Assembly (NCBI GenBank): GCA_028869975.1
Contig: JAGWQR010000081.1
Coordinates: forward strand, 1-5,772
DNA: 5,772 bases
Reading direction: 5' to 3'
Source of the DNA: Alphaproteobacteria bacterium
GTDB taxonomy: Bacteria > Pseudomonadota > Alphaproteobacteria > Sphingomonadales > Sphingomonadaceae
A program made the position numbers and the translations under genes. A model generated the notes under the pieces. That model was given only the letters and a program-made list of their open reading frames with translations. It made no database searches and was not told where the DNA came from. Positions 1-5,772 of this stretch are shown here, piece by piece; the stretch's first letter is position 1, and each line of letters opens with the position of its first letter.

Positions 1-59
1 GGTGGCAATAATCCACCAATCACTGACCATTCCGCATCACTCAAATCACCCCGACCCAT
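1..59 (-). CDS. IS5-family transposase, N-terminal fragment (continues past left edge)
   Basis: The minus strand from 59 downward reads ATG followed by 18 further full codons, giving MGRGDLSDAEWSVIGGLLP, then CC at the edge. The pattern [S/T]DAEW..I..LLPP is the typical opening of the DUF4096-like N-terminal region of IS5/IS4-type DDE transposases, which cut and paste the element. The catalytic DDE residues lie outside the window, so activity cannot be judged. The start is supported by a GGAG Shine-Dalgarno (complement of 67-70) seven bases upstream. The family call rests on a short but distinctive stretch. Confidence 0.72.
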   Translation of the reverse strand, partial: MGRGDLSDAEWSVIGGLLP

Positions 60-60
60 A

Positions 61-80
61 ACTGCTCTCCAAAAAGCAGT
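61..80 (-). promoter_or_regulatory. Hairpin with the transposase ribosome-binding site in its loop
   Basis: Positions 61-66 (ACTGCT) and 75-80 (AGCAGT) are perfectly complementary. In the transposase mRNA they would form a 6-bp stem with an 8-base loop, UUUUGGAG. That loop contains the GGAG Shine-Dalgarno, and the stem ends one base before the start codon at 59. Such a fold could limit transposase translation, as known for other IS elements. That role is inferred here. Confidence 0.45.
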
Positions 81-92
81 CTTGAATCAGAA

Positions 93-122
93 ATCACACC
101 GTTTGGGAATCCCTTTTGTCAA
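93..122 (-). promoter_or_regulatory. Putative transposase promoter inside the IS end
   Basis: On the minus strand a perfect -35 box TTGACA (complement of 117-122) is followed after 18 bp by TGTGAT (complement of 93-98), which matches the -10 consensus at four of six positions. It points at the transposase start about 34 bp further on. The -35 box lies close to the presumed IS terminus. The weak -10 keeps this tentative. Confidence 0.4.
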
Positions 123-159
123 CATGGCCTAAGGAATAGTGGCATATTTGCATTTACCG

Positions 160-187
160 TTGCGCAATTGGTTCGTAACGCTATAGC
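160..187 (+). promoter_or_regulatory. Putative promoter of the tRNA-Leu gene
   Basis: TTGCGC (160-165) and TATAGC (182-187) are separated by 16 bp and match the sigma-70 -35 and -10 boxes at about four of six positions each. Transcription would start near 194, a few bases ahead of the mature tRNA at 198. The -10 box sits at the centre of the perfect palindrome ACGCTATAGCGT (178-189). Confidence 0.45.
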
Positions 188-197
188 GTGACGCTGT

Positions 198-282
198 GCG
201 GGTGTGGTGAAACTGGTAGACGCGCTGGATTCAAAATCCAGTTCCGCAAGGAGTGTCGGTTCGATTCCGACCACCCGCACCA
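198..282 (+). tRNA. tRNA-Leu, anticodon CAA
   Basis: This is a complete class II tRNA of 85 nt with the CCA tail encoded. Acceptor stem GCGGGTG (198-204) pairs fully with CACCCGC (272-278), followed by discriminator A279 and CCA 280-282. The anticodon stem is CTGGA/TCCAG (225-229, 237-241) around the loop TTCAAAA, with anticodon CAA at 232-234, which reads UUG codons. The long variable arm (242-254) is typical of leucine tRNAs. The T arm is GTCGG-TTCGATT-CCGAC (255-271). No mismatch is seen in the acceptor, anticodon or T stems, so it should be functional. It stands alone, with no other tRNA nearby. Confidence 0.97.
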
Positions 283-535
283 GCATTAAAAACGAGTGAA
301 TGCGACCCGGAACTGGGACTTCGATCTTTCTTACACGGAGTGGAATGCACCGAACGGGCATCGCCCCGAACATGGCGTAACCTTGGCCGAAACTTAGCAT
401 ATGAGACATCCGGAATTTTGAAGTGATGGCGTACGCGATCTTCAGGCGACATCCCTGTCCGGCTGAAGACATTTTCAGAAATCTGAGAGATTGTGTTCAG
501 GTTCTTCCGCTACGCAGACATCCTCAATTCACTAT

Positions 536-542
536 GGAGAGG
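536..542 (+). promoter_or_regulatory. Ribosome-binding site that fixes the start of the exported protein gene
   Basis: GGAGAGG at 536-542 lies just upstream of the ATG at 546; its GGAG core is six bases from that codon. An in-frame ATG at 534 and a GTG at 423 are possible earlier starts. The first overlaps this site, and the second would put about 40 residues without signal-peptide character ahead of a good signal peptide. The ATG at 546 is therefore preferred. Confidence 0.65.
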
Positions 543-545
543 ATA

Positions 546-1055
546 ATGGTTAAATTGTGGACTATTCCGGCTTTGGCAAGCCTTGCAATCGGCATGAGTG
601 CCCATGCAGAAGCCCCCAAAAACTGGACCCCGCCTGCCACGCGAATCTATGCGCAGTCCCTCTCGGATGATATTATGAAGCATCATCCCGAGTTGTGGAG
701 TGTAACCTTTCATGGTGTGCCGCCGGGGATGGACAAAGTATATACGATGTTTGCCGGTTCTTACCCGGATCGTATTGGAAATCCGGATGATCCTGATGAT
801 ATCGATGTGATCGAGAAGGGGATATCTTCGGTGGATCCGCGCTGGCACCGCCATGATGCGTTTGCCAAATTTGTGCTGCAAATTCCGCTGCGCGACCGCG
901 CTGGCGAAAATGTCGGGTTACTCGTGCTCGCCTATAAGACTGGCCCAGGAATGCACATGAGTGAGCGAGATTATTTCAATGCAGGCACGCTGTTGCGTGA
1001 CCAGTTGGAAGATAAAATTCCCAGCTATGCTGAGCTTTTTGAACCTGCAAAATAA
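546..1055 (+). CDS. Exported solo Cache/PAS-like domain protein (putative periplasmic sensor-type protein)
   Basis: The protein has 169 residues when started at the ATG behind GGAGAGG. Residues 1-21 look like a Sec signal peptide: Lys3, a hydrophobic stretch at about 5-18, then a cleavage site AHA|EAP after residue 21. The mature part (about 148 residues) has no membrane segment. It shows a pattern I associate with small extracytoplasmic Cache/PAS-like domains: HPEL..VTFH..PPG at 47-61, A-G-S-Y-P-D-R-I-G at 70-78, an acidic PDDPDD at 80-85, then F...IPLRDRAG.NVG.L.L.YK at 109-131. The last strand-rich part resembles the ligand-pocket sheet of such domains. A helical tail follows (about 137-166). 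No kinase, cyclase or chemotaxis module is attached, so any ligand and partner are unknown. It stands alone, convergent with the efflux operon. The base composition looks nearer 50% GC than that of the operon. The domain call comes from motif resemblance only; 'secreted hypothetical protein' is the safe fallback. Confidence 0.68.
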   Translation: MVKLWTIPALASLAIGMSAHAEAPKNWTPPATRIYAQSLSDDIMKHHPELWSVTFHGVPPGMDKVYTMFAGSYPDRIGNPDDPDDIDVIEKGISSVDPRWHRHDAFAKFVLQIPLRDRAGENVGLLVLAYKTGPGMHMSERDYFNAGTLLRDQLEDKIPSYAELFEPAK

Positions 1056-1067
1056 GCTTTGATCAGT

Positions 1068-1094
1068 TTAGAACCGTATTCATACCGGTTCTAA
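1068..1094. terminator. Hairpin between convergent genes, possible bidirectional terminator
   Basis: TTAGAACCG (1068-1076) pairs perfectly with CGGTTCTAA (1086-1094) across a 9-base loop. It begins 12 bases after the stop codon of the exported-protein gene, the usual place for a terminator, and lies in a convergent gap where one element could serve both sides. No run of T follows on either strand, so a standard intrinsic terminator is not proven. Confidence 0.4.
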
Positions 1095-1123
1095 TTGCCT
1101 CGATACCGGGGCTGGTTGCTTAA

Positions 1124-1171
1124 CGAAGGTGCTCGCGAATTGATCGGAGCGCCTTCGCATTCTGCGCTCCG
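1124..1171. other. Two overlapping, mutually exclusive hairpins in the convergent gap
   Basis: CGAAGGTGCTC (1124-1134) pairs with GAGCGCCTTCG (1147-1157), an 11-bp stem with one T-G wobble. CGGAGCGC (1145-1152) pairs with GCGCTCCG (1164-1171), a perfect 8-bp stem. The two share 1147-1152, so only one can form at a time. The region lies 54-101 bp downstream of the pump stop codon in the minus-strand transcript. It may be a 3'-end stabilising or terminating structure, but no T tract follows either hairpin. Confidence 0.4.
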
Positions 1172-1224
1172 GCTGTGGCACGCGTGAAACACGGCGAGTG
1201 ATGCGAGAGACTATGGACTTCTGC

Positions 1225-4200
1225 TCACTCAGCCGCTAATTTCTGGCCTGATCCCAGGCGGAGGGCGGCAGGGAGAAACAGCAGCACCAGCGGTGCGCCG
1301 ACACTAAGGCCAAAGATGATCGCGGTGGCGAGCGGCTGTTGCAGCCCGGCCCCGCGCGACACGCCCAAGGCCAGCGGCGCAAGGGTGAGGATGGCGATCA
1401 GCGCCGACATGAGAATGGGGCGCAACCGGCCCAGCCCGGCTTTGGTGAGCGCGTCTGCACCATGGATATGTTCATCCTCAATCTCGAAAAGATAGAAGAT
1501 GGCGAGTTCGGTGATCATCCCGACCACCATAGTCAGCCCCATCAGCGCCGAAATATCAAGCTCGATCCCGGTGATCCACAACCCGATGAGTACCGCGCAC
1601 GCGGAGAGCAGCACGGTGGCCATCACCCCCAGCGTATAGCGCCAGCGGTTGAACAGCAAAGTGAGCAGCAGCGCAGAGAGCATGAGCGCTGCAATCAGCA
1701 CCCCGGTCAGATCATAAAAACTCGCCTGCTGCACGGCATAAAGCCCGCCATAATCAACCCGCACCGTGGGCGGCAGATTCAATCCGGCGACCGTGCGCTT
1801 GATCTCCGACATCGCCGAGCCCAGATCGCGTCCTTCCAGTCGCGCTGTAACAGCAACAAAGGGGGCAAGATCCTCGCGCGTCAACTGCCGCTCGCCGGGG
1901 TTGATGCCGACCTGGGCAATCTGATGCACGGCGACCAGATGACCATCCGCTGCGCGCAACTGCATATTGCTGATTTGATCGGCACGCGCGCGTTCAGCCG
2001 TCGGTGCCCGCACGCGCACGCCGATAATCTGCTCGCCGAGCTGATACTGTGTCGCGACCGTGCCGCCGATCTGGGTTTCAAGCTGCGTGGCCACTGCATT
2101 GGGATCAAGCCCCTGTGCCTGTGCGGCAGCCCGATCCACCTTGACGGTAATGCCATCGCCGGCCACGCGGAGCCCATCCACAATCTCGACCACACCGTCC
2201 ACACTGCCGATGCCTTTGGCCACCTGCTTGGCAGCATGGGCGAGTTCATCCGGATTATCGCTGAACAATTTGATCTCTACGGGCTGCGGCACGGCAGTCA
2301 GATCACCGATCAGGTCTTCCATCAACTGCGCGGTTTCAATATCAATGCCAGGCACCTGACGCTGAATCTTGTTACGGATTTCCGCCATGACATCATCAAT
2401 CGGGCGGCGTGAGCCGTTTTTAAGGCGAACGAAGAAATCGCCTTCATCGGCTTCTGTCAGCCCACCACCAAGCTGGGCGCCGGTGCGTCGCGAATAGCTA
2501 GCGACTTCAGGTGTCGATGTGATGATGGACTCCACCTGGCGCAGAATATGGTCGGTGTCGGTGAGCGCAGCACCAGGCTTGGCCTTGTAATCCAGAATGA
2601 AGCCGCCTTCGTCCATCGCCGGCATGAAGCCGCTCGGCACGCGGGTGAAAGCGAGCACGCCCAGCGCACCGAGGATGAGTATCGTGGCGGACACCACAAG
2701 CTTTGGCCGAACATGGATGCGCGTGAGCAGCCGGGTATAGTGGCGGCCAAGCCAGGCCATGATTCCGTCAGCGCGCTCGGCCGCCTCGGCATCCGATTTG
2801 CGCAGCCAGTTGGCCGAAAGCAAAGGAATCACAAAGCGGACGTAGAGCAGCGAAATCACCAGCGCGGCCACCATCGTCACCGCCAGTGCCTTGAAGAACC
2901 CCCCGGTAACGCCCGAGATGAAGGCCAGCGGCACGAAAACAACTATCGTTGCCAGCGTGGAGCCGAGCAGGGGCACGCCCATTTCACCTGCCGCATCGAG
3001 TAGCGATTGCACCGAACTCGCCCCTTTCTCGACCATACGGCGCATGATATGTTCAAGCATCACCACCACATCATCTACAACCAGTCCAACGGCGGCTGCC
3101 ATGCCTCCCAGCGTCATCATGTTGAAGCTCTCGCCGAGTGCATAGAGGACAAGGCAGGTTGCGGCGAGGACGGCAGGCAGGGCAAGCCCGGTGATAAGCA
3201 TTAAGCGGCCCGAGCGCAGAAAGAAGAACAGCACCAGCCCCGCCAGCACCGCACCGATCAGGATGGCGTCGCGCACCGCCGTTGCCGCGCCCACCACCAG
3301 TTCGGACTGGTCGTAGAACGGGGTGACGACAATTCCCGCAGGCAAATGCGCATTCTTCAGGCGCGTGTTGATGGCATTGGTGATCGCGACGGTATCTCCG
3401 GTCAGGCTCTGGCGGATATTGATGAGCACCGCATCGGTCCCGTTCGAGGTGATCCGCACCCATTGCGGCGCGGCCGAAGGCGTAATCGTGGCGATTTGGC
3501 CCAGCGTGACCACGCCGGCATTGGCGGTGGTGCCGGGGGCGGGGGTGCCTGCCTTGACCGGGATCGACGCCACATCCTGCAACCCGGTCAGGCGGTTATC
3601 AACCAGTACGAGATACAGCCGGTGCCGGTCTTCGATACGCCCGACGCCCTGCACGCTGTTGGCAACATTGAGCGCGTTGACAACATCGCTCATCGTCAGG
3701 CCCAGCGCCTGCAAATGCCCTGCGTCAACCTCGACTTCCACCTCGCGCGGGGCACCGCCCTGAATATCAATCCCGGCTACACCTGGCACGCTTAGCAGCA
3801 AGGGTCGCAGCTTGAGTTCGGCGAACTGGCGCAGCGTTTGCGGATCACTGGTTTTGGAAGTGAGGGCCAGCCCGATGACCGGAAAAATGGTTGGATCAGA
3901 ACGGCGCACGGTGAAGCGTGTGCCCGGTGGCAGATCAGGCTGGGTACCCGCCAGCGCGCCCTCGGTCGCCAGCGTGGCCGCCACCATATCTTCGCCCCAG
4001 TCGAAGCTCAGCGCAATATCCGCAGACCCCCGGCTGGTGGTGGAGCGAATCTGCGTGACACCAGGCACGCCGCGCAGCGCAATCTCCAGCGGGCGCGTGA
4101 TCTGGGCCTGCATTGCCTGCGGGTCGCGCTCACCCGCATCGATCGAGACCAGAATGCGCGGATAATTGATGTGCGGAAACAGGCTGACCGGCAGGCGCAA

Positions 4201-4281
4201 CGCCGCCACCATGCCACCCAGCGTCAGCAGGCCAAGCGCGAGCCAGATCGCCTTGGCATAGCGTTGCAGAAACCGGGTCAT
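1225..4281 (-). CDS. RND-family efflux pump, inner-membrane permease (AcrB/CzcA superfamily)
   Basis: This is the proton-driven pump of a tripartite exporter, taking substrate from the periplasm or inner membrane to the outer-membrane channel. The 1018 residues match the usual RND length (about 1000-1050) and the duplicated fold is complete: TM1 near 12-30, periplasmic loop 31-337, TM2-TM6 at about 338-485, TM7 near 526-546, second loop 547-856, and TM8-TM12 at about 858-1005. Family marks include PVSLFPHINYPRI (31-43), GLVVDDVVVMLEH (399-411) in TM4 and LRPILMSA (953-960) before TM11. Asp403 and Asp404 match the AcrB proton-relay pair (407/408), whereas heavy-metal pumps usually have one Asp. 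In TM10 the segment GMITELAIFY (921-930) puts Glu925 at the place of AcrB Lys940, which recalls the TM10 Glu of CusA. The start overlaps the adaptor stop as ATGA, with AAGGG (complement of 4285-4289) upstream. Substrate is undetermined: drug, solvent or metal export all remain possible. Confidence 0.95.
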   Translation of the reverse strand: MTRFLQRYAKAIWLALGLLTLGGMVAALRLPVSLFPHINYPRILVSIDAGERDPQAMQAQITRPLEIALRGVPGVTQIRSTTSRGSADIALSFDWGEDMVAATLATEGALAGTQPDLPPGTRFTVRRSDPTIFPVIGLALTSKTSDPQTLRQFAELKLRPLLLSVPGVAGIDIQGGAPREVEVEVDAGHLQALGLTMSDVVNALNVANSVQGVGRIEDRHRLYLVLVDNRLTGLQDVASIPVKAGTPAPGTTANAGVVTLGQIATITPSAAPQWVRITSNGTDAVLINIRQSLTGDTVAITNAINTRLKNAHLPAGIVVTPFYDQSELVVGAATAVRDAILIGAVLAGLVLFFFLRSGRLMLITGLALPAVLAATCLVLYALGESFNMMTLGGMAAAVGLVVDDVVVMLEHIMRRMVEKGASSVQSLLDAAGEMGVPLLGSTLATIVVFVPLAFISGVTGGFFKALAVTMVAALVISLLYVRFVIPLLSANWLRKSDAEAAERADGIMAWLGRHYTRLLTRIHVRPKLVVSATILILGALGVLAFTRVPSGFMPAMDEGGFILDYKAKPGAALTDTDHILRQVESIITSTPEVASYSRRTGAQLGGGLTEADEGDFFVRLKNGSRRPIDDVMAEIRNKIQRQVPGIDIETAQLMEDLIGDLTAVPQPVEIKLFSDNPDELAHAAKQVAKGIGSVDGVVEIVDGLRVAGDGITVKVDRAAAQAQGLDPNAVATQLETQIGGTVATQYQLGEQIIGVRVRAPTAERARADQISNMQLRAADGHLVAVHQIAQVGINPGERQLTREDLAPFVAVTARLEGRDLGSAMSEIKRTVAGLNLPPTVRVDYGGLYAVQQASFYDLTGVLIAALMLSALLLTLLFNRWRYTLGVMATVLLSACAVLIGLWITGIELDISALMGLTMVVGMITELAIFYLFEIEDEHIHGADALTKAGLGRLRPILMSALIAILTLAPLALGVSRGAGLQQPLATAIIFGLSVGAPLVLLFLPAALRLGSGQKLAAE

Positions 4282-5336
4282 TCGCCCTTGTCTTTCCCGC
4301 TGTTGGCATCATCCTTTAGCGCGCCGGTGCGCACCTTCATCCCGTCCTCAACCGCCGTGCCGCCGACGGTGATGACCTTGTCGCCCTCTTTCAGCCCGCT
4401 CTGCACGATCACATTGTCGCCGGAAAGCGTGCCGAGCGTGACTTCCTTCTTGTGCGCGACATCGCCACTGACCACATAGACGAACGGCACGCCGCCATCA
4501 TCCTGAACGGCCGCATAAGGGATTGTGATGCCGATTTGCCCGTGCCCGCTGAACAATGTGCCTTTGACCGGCTCACCCAGCGCGAAGCCGCTTCCCGCCG
4601 GAACATCGGCGAAGAGCGCGGCCAGCCGCGTTGTCGGATCAACGACATGGTGCACACTGGTTACGGGCAGGTTGAGCACAATCCCCCCAGCCATCGATTC
4701 GAGGCGCAGGCTGGCACCATTGCCGATCCGCCGCGCCGCGCCCGGATCAATTCCGAAACGCGCCCGCATCGCGCCGCCGGTGGCAATGCGCACGATCGGC
4801 GTTCCTGCCGACACCAGATCACCCGGCTTCACCAGCACCGCATCCACCACACCGCTTACATGTGCATAAAGTGTCAGATCGCCGACTCGCCGCACCAGAC
4901 TGGCGCGCGTGGCATCGGCAGCTTGCGCTGTCGCATGCGCGGCTTCCACCTCGGCATTGCCGACAAGACCATCCTGCTTGAGGCGCAGTTCACGGGCATA
5001 GGCATTGTCGGCGGCCACCGCATCACTCTGCGCCTTGGCCCGGTCGAGCGCCGATTGCGGGCTGGGCGCGAGCTGGACAACCAGCGTGCCAGACGAAACC
5101 GGTGTTCCTGCCGGTGCATTGATCGAGACGACCATCGCTTCGGCGGGGGCTGAGAGCGTGCGCTCGGTGCCATTGCCGGCTTCGATGGCCCCATAGATCG
5201 TGGTTTCCTGAGTCAGGGCACCGCTTGTCGCGGTCGCCATTTGCACAAGCGCCACGGGATCCGGAGCCTTGCCCGAATCGGAGCCTGAGCAGGCTCCGAG
5301 CAGGAAGAGTGGCATAAGAGCGAGGTGTCTTGTCAT
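4278..5336 (-). CDS. RND efflux periplasmic adaptor (membrane fusion protein), lipoprotein
   Basis: The adaptor joins the pump to the outer-membrane channel. With the start at 5336 it has 352 residues. It opens with a lipoprotein signal, MTRHLALMPLFLLGAC, with lipobox LGAC and Cys16 as the lipidated residue, so it should be anchored to the inner membrane from the periplasmic side. The usual order is visible: half-lipoyl motifs at about 62-90 and 154-184 (A.VSG.V..V.VKPGD.V..GTP) flank a short Ala-rich helical hairpin (about 93-150), followed by a beta-barrel (about 187-265) and a membrane-proximal domain (about 268-338). The C-terminus is a charged Lys/Asp/Gly tail. The start is chosen because its ATG overlaps the stop of the channel gene (ATGA); an ATG 15 bases upstream has no ribosome site and would put five residues before the signal. 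No His-rich or Met-rich metal-binding segment is seen. Its stop overlaps the pump start, so the three genes are tightly coupled. Confidence 0.92.
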   Translation of the reverse strand: MTRHLALMPLFLLGACSGSDSGKAPDPVALVQMATATSGALTQETTIYGAIEAGNGTERTLSAPAEAMVVSINAPAGTPVSSGTLVVQLAPSPQSALDRAKAQSDAVAADNAYARELRLKQDGLVGNAEVEAAHATAQAADATRASLVRRVGDLTLYAHVSGVVDAVLVKPGDLVSAGTPIVRIATGGAMRARFGIDPGAARRIGNGASLRLESMAGGIVLNLPVTSVHHVVDPTTRLAALFADVPAGSGFALGEPVKGTLFSGHGQIGITIPYAAVQDDGGVPFVYVVSGDVAHKKEVTLGTLSGDNVIVQSGLKEGDKVITVGGTAVEDGMKVRTGALKDDANSGKDKGE

Positions 5337-5772
5337 TGGTCCATAGTCCATGTCGAAAGGGAGGCGCCGGTCAGCAGTTCGAGCGCGATCATTTGCTCGT
5401 CGAGTGCCTGTTGCGCGATGCCGAGCTGCGCCTGACGATCCCGCAGCGATTGTGCAGCGATCGTGGCGGTGGCCTGTGCAATATCGCCATGCGCCGACGC
5501 CTTGGCCGATCCGGCAGCATAAAGTTCGAGCGCGGGAAGCTGTGCCTGCAATTCGGTAACCGATTTTTGCGCAATTCTGATTCCGGCCACCGCTTCTGCT
5601 ATGTCCGAGCGGGTTTGAAACAGGCGGGCGTCATAATCGGCTTTCAGCGCGCCGCGTGTGGCCTGCGCTATGGCGATGCCGCCCCGGTTGCGGTTCCAGA
5701 GCGGTAGGGTGAAGTTGACAGCGCCGCCGATCAGCGTATCCGGCGTGGCATCGCGCGTGCCGGTAAAGCCAA
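5333..5772 (-). CDS. Outer-membrane efflux channel, TolC/CzcC family, C-terminal part (starts beyond right edge)
   Basis: The frame is open from the right edge to a TGA at 5333-5335 and gives 145 residues. The family is usually about 400-450 residues long, so roughly the first two thirds are missing from view. The segment LPLWNRNRGGIAIAQA (fragment residues 22-37) is the hallmark [LP]-L-[FW]-N-R-N-[RQ]-G..A.A motif of CzcC-like outer-membrane efflux proteins. It marks the second outer-membrane strand region turning into the periplasmic helix of the second structural repeat. Long Ala/Gln-rich helices follow to the end. The protein would form the trimeric duct through the outer membrane for the pump encoded downstream. 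It is the first visible gene of the minus-strand operon, and its stop overlaps the adaptor start by 4 bp (ATGA). The operon promoter and any regulator must lie beyond the window. Confidence 0.9.
   Translation of the reverse strand, partial: GFTGTRDATPDTLIGGAVNFTLPLWNRNRGGIAIAQATRGALKADYDARLFQTRSDIAEAVAGIRIAQKSVTELQAQLPALELYAAGSAKASAHGDIAQATATIAAQSLRDRQAQLGIAQQALDEQMIALELLTGASLSTWTMDQ

Larger units (their letters stand above)
1..129 (-). mobile_element. One end of an IS5-family insertion sequence (cut by window edge)
   Basis: The left edge holds the 5' end of an IS5-type transposase gene on the minus strand, preceded by about 70 bp of non-coding DNA that would be the terminal region of the element. 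Read on the minus strand, this region starts GGCCATGTTGACAAAAGGG. The outer boundary at about 129 is an inference: the next three bases, TAA (130-132), fit the TNA target duplication used by the IS1031-like branch of IS5. The other end is not in the window, so neither the inverted repeat nor the duplication can be confirmed. The element could be complete or a remnant beyond the edge. Confidence 0.6.

Noticed and set aside
283..303. Terminator after the tRNA
   Set aside because: Only a 5-bp stem (GCATT/AATGC) with an 11-base loop and no T run was found.
119..472. Two open frames on the minus strand across and beyond the tRNA (119-472 and 231-452)
   Set aside because: They run through the antisense of tRNA-Leu. 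The peptide stretches RNRTDTPCGTG and VGIEPTLLAE are a familiar false product of translating tRNA-Leu genes. No ribosome site or protein-family resemblance is seen.
283..535. Promoter for the exported-protein gene
   Set aside because: TTGAAG (418-423) and TTGTGT (491-496) could be -35 boxes, but neither has a credible -10 at proper spacing.
423..545. Longer start (GTG at 423) for the exported-protein gene
   Set aside because: It would add 41 residues of unstructured, Arg/Pro-rich sequence before an intact signal peptide and would ignore the GGAGAGG site at 536-542.
1339..2412. Long plus-strand open frame of 357 codons inside the pump gene
   Set aside because: It is antisense to the RND gene and very rich in His, Gln and Arg, as expected from reading GC-rich code on the wrong strand. 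The minus-strand frame gives a full, recognisable RND protein.
1225..4281. CRISPR array, phage genes, toxin-antitoxin pair or defence system
   Set aside because: No spaced direct repeats and no small gene pairs were seen; all large open regions are explained by the efflux operon and the exported protein.
3838..4479. Plus-strand open frame of 213 codons spanning the pump/adaptor junction
   Set aside because: It crosses the antisense of two clearly coding genes and has Arg/Gln-rich composition without any domain.

Overview
The window looks like chromosomal or plasmid DNA of a Gram-negative alphaproteobacterium. The grounds are a moderately GC-rich coding style, a tripartite RND export system that needs an outer membrane, a CCA-encoding tRNA-Leu, and an IS5-type transposase start of a kind common in sphingomonads and acetic acid bacteria. 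The class is a fair inference. The order or genus cannot be fixed from this sequence.

Layout. Positions 1 to about 129 are the end of an IS5-family insertion sequence. The first 19 codons of its transposase are on the minus strand and run off the left edge. About 70 bp beyond the apparent IS end is a complete tRNA-Leu(CAA), 198-282, on the plus strand with its own promoter. A 263-bp intergenic stretch follows, with no gene and no convincing promoter. Next is a plus-strand gene (546-1055) for a 169-residue exported protein that appears to be a solo Cache/PAS-like sensor domain. Positions 1056-1224 separate it from a convergent minus-strand operon and hold several hairpins.

The rest of the window (1225-5772) is that minus-strand operon. 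In transcription order it encodes an outer-membrane TolC/CzcC-like channel (N-terminus beyond the right edge), a periplasmic adaptor lipoprotein, and a 1018-residue RND inner-membrane pump. Both junctions are 4-bp ATGA stop/start overlaps, so the three subunits are probably translationally coupled. Together they would form one envelope-spanning, proton-driven exporter. The gene order is that of czcCBA, but the pump carries a TM4 Asp-Asp pair, as in drug exporters, and a TM10 Glu where AcrB has Lys. I see no metal-binding His or Met clusters in the adaptor. The substrate is therefore open.

I found no clear new defence or mobile system. The most interesting items are the mixed proton-relay signature of the pump, the effector-less exported sensor-like protein beside it, and the IS end with its ribosome-binding site in a hairpin loop, lying just upstream of a tRNA promoter.
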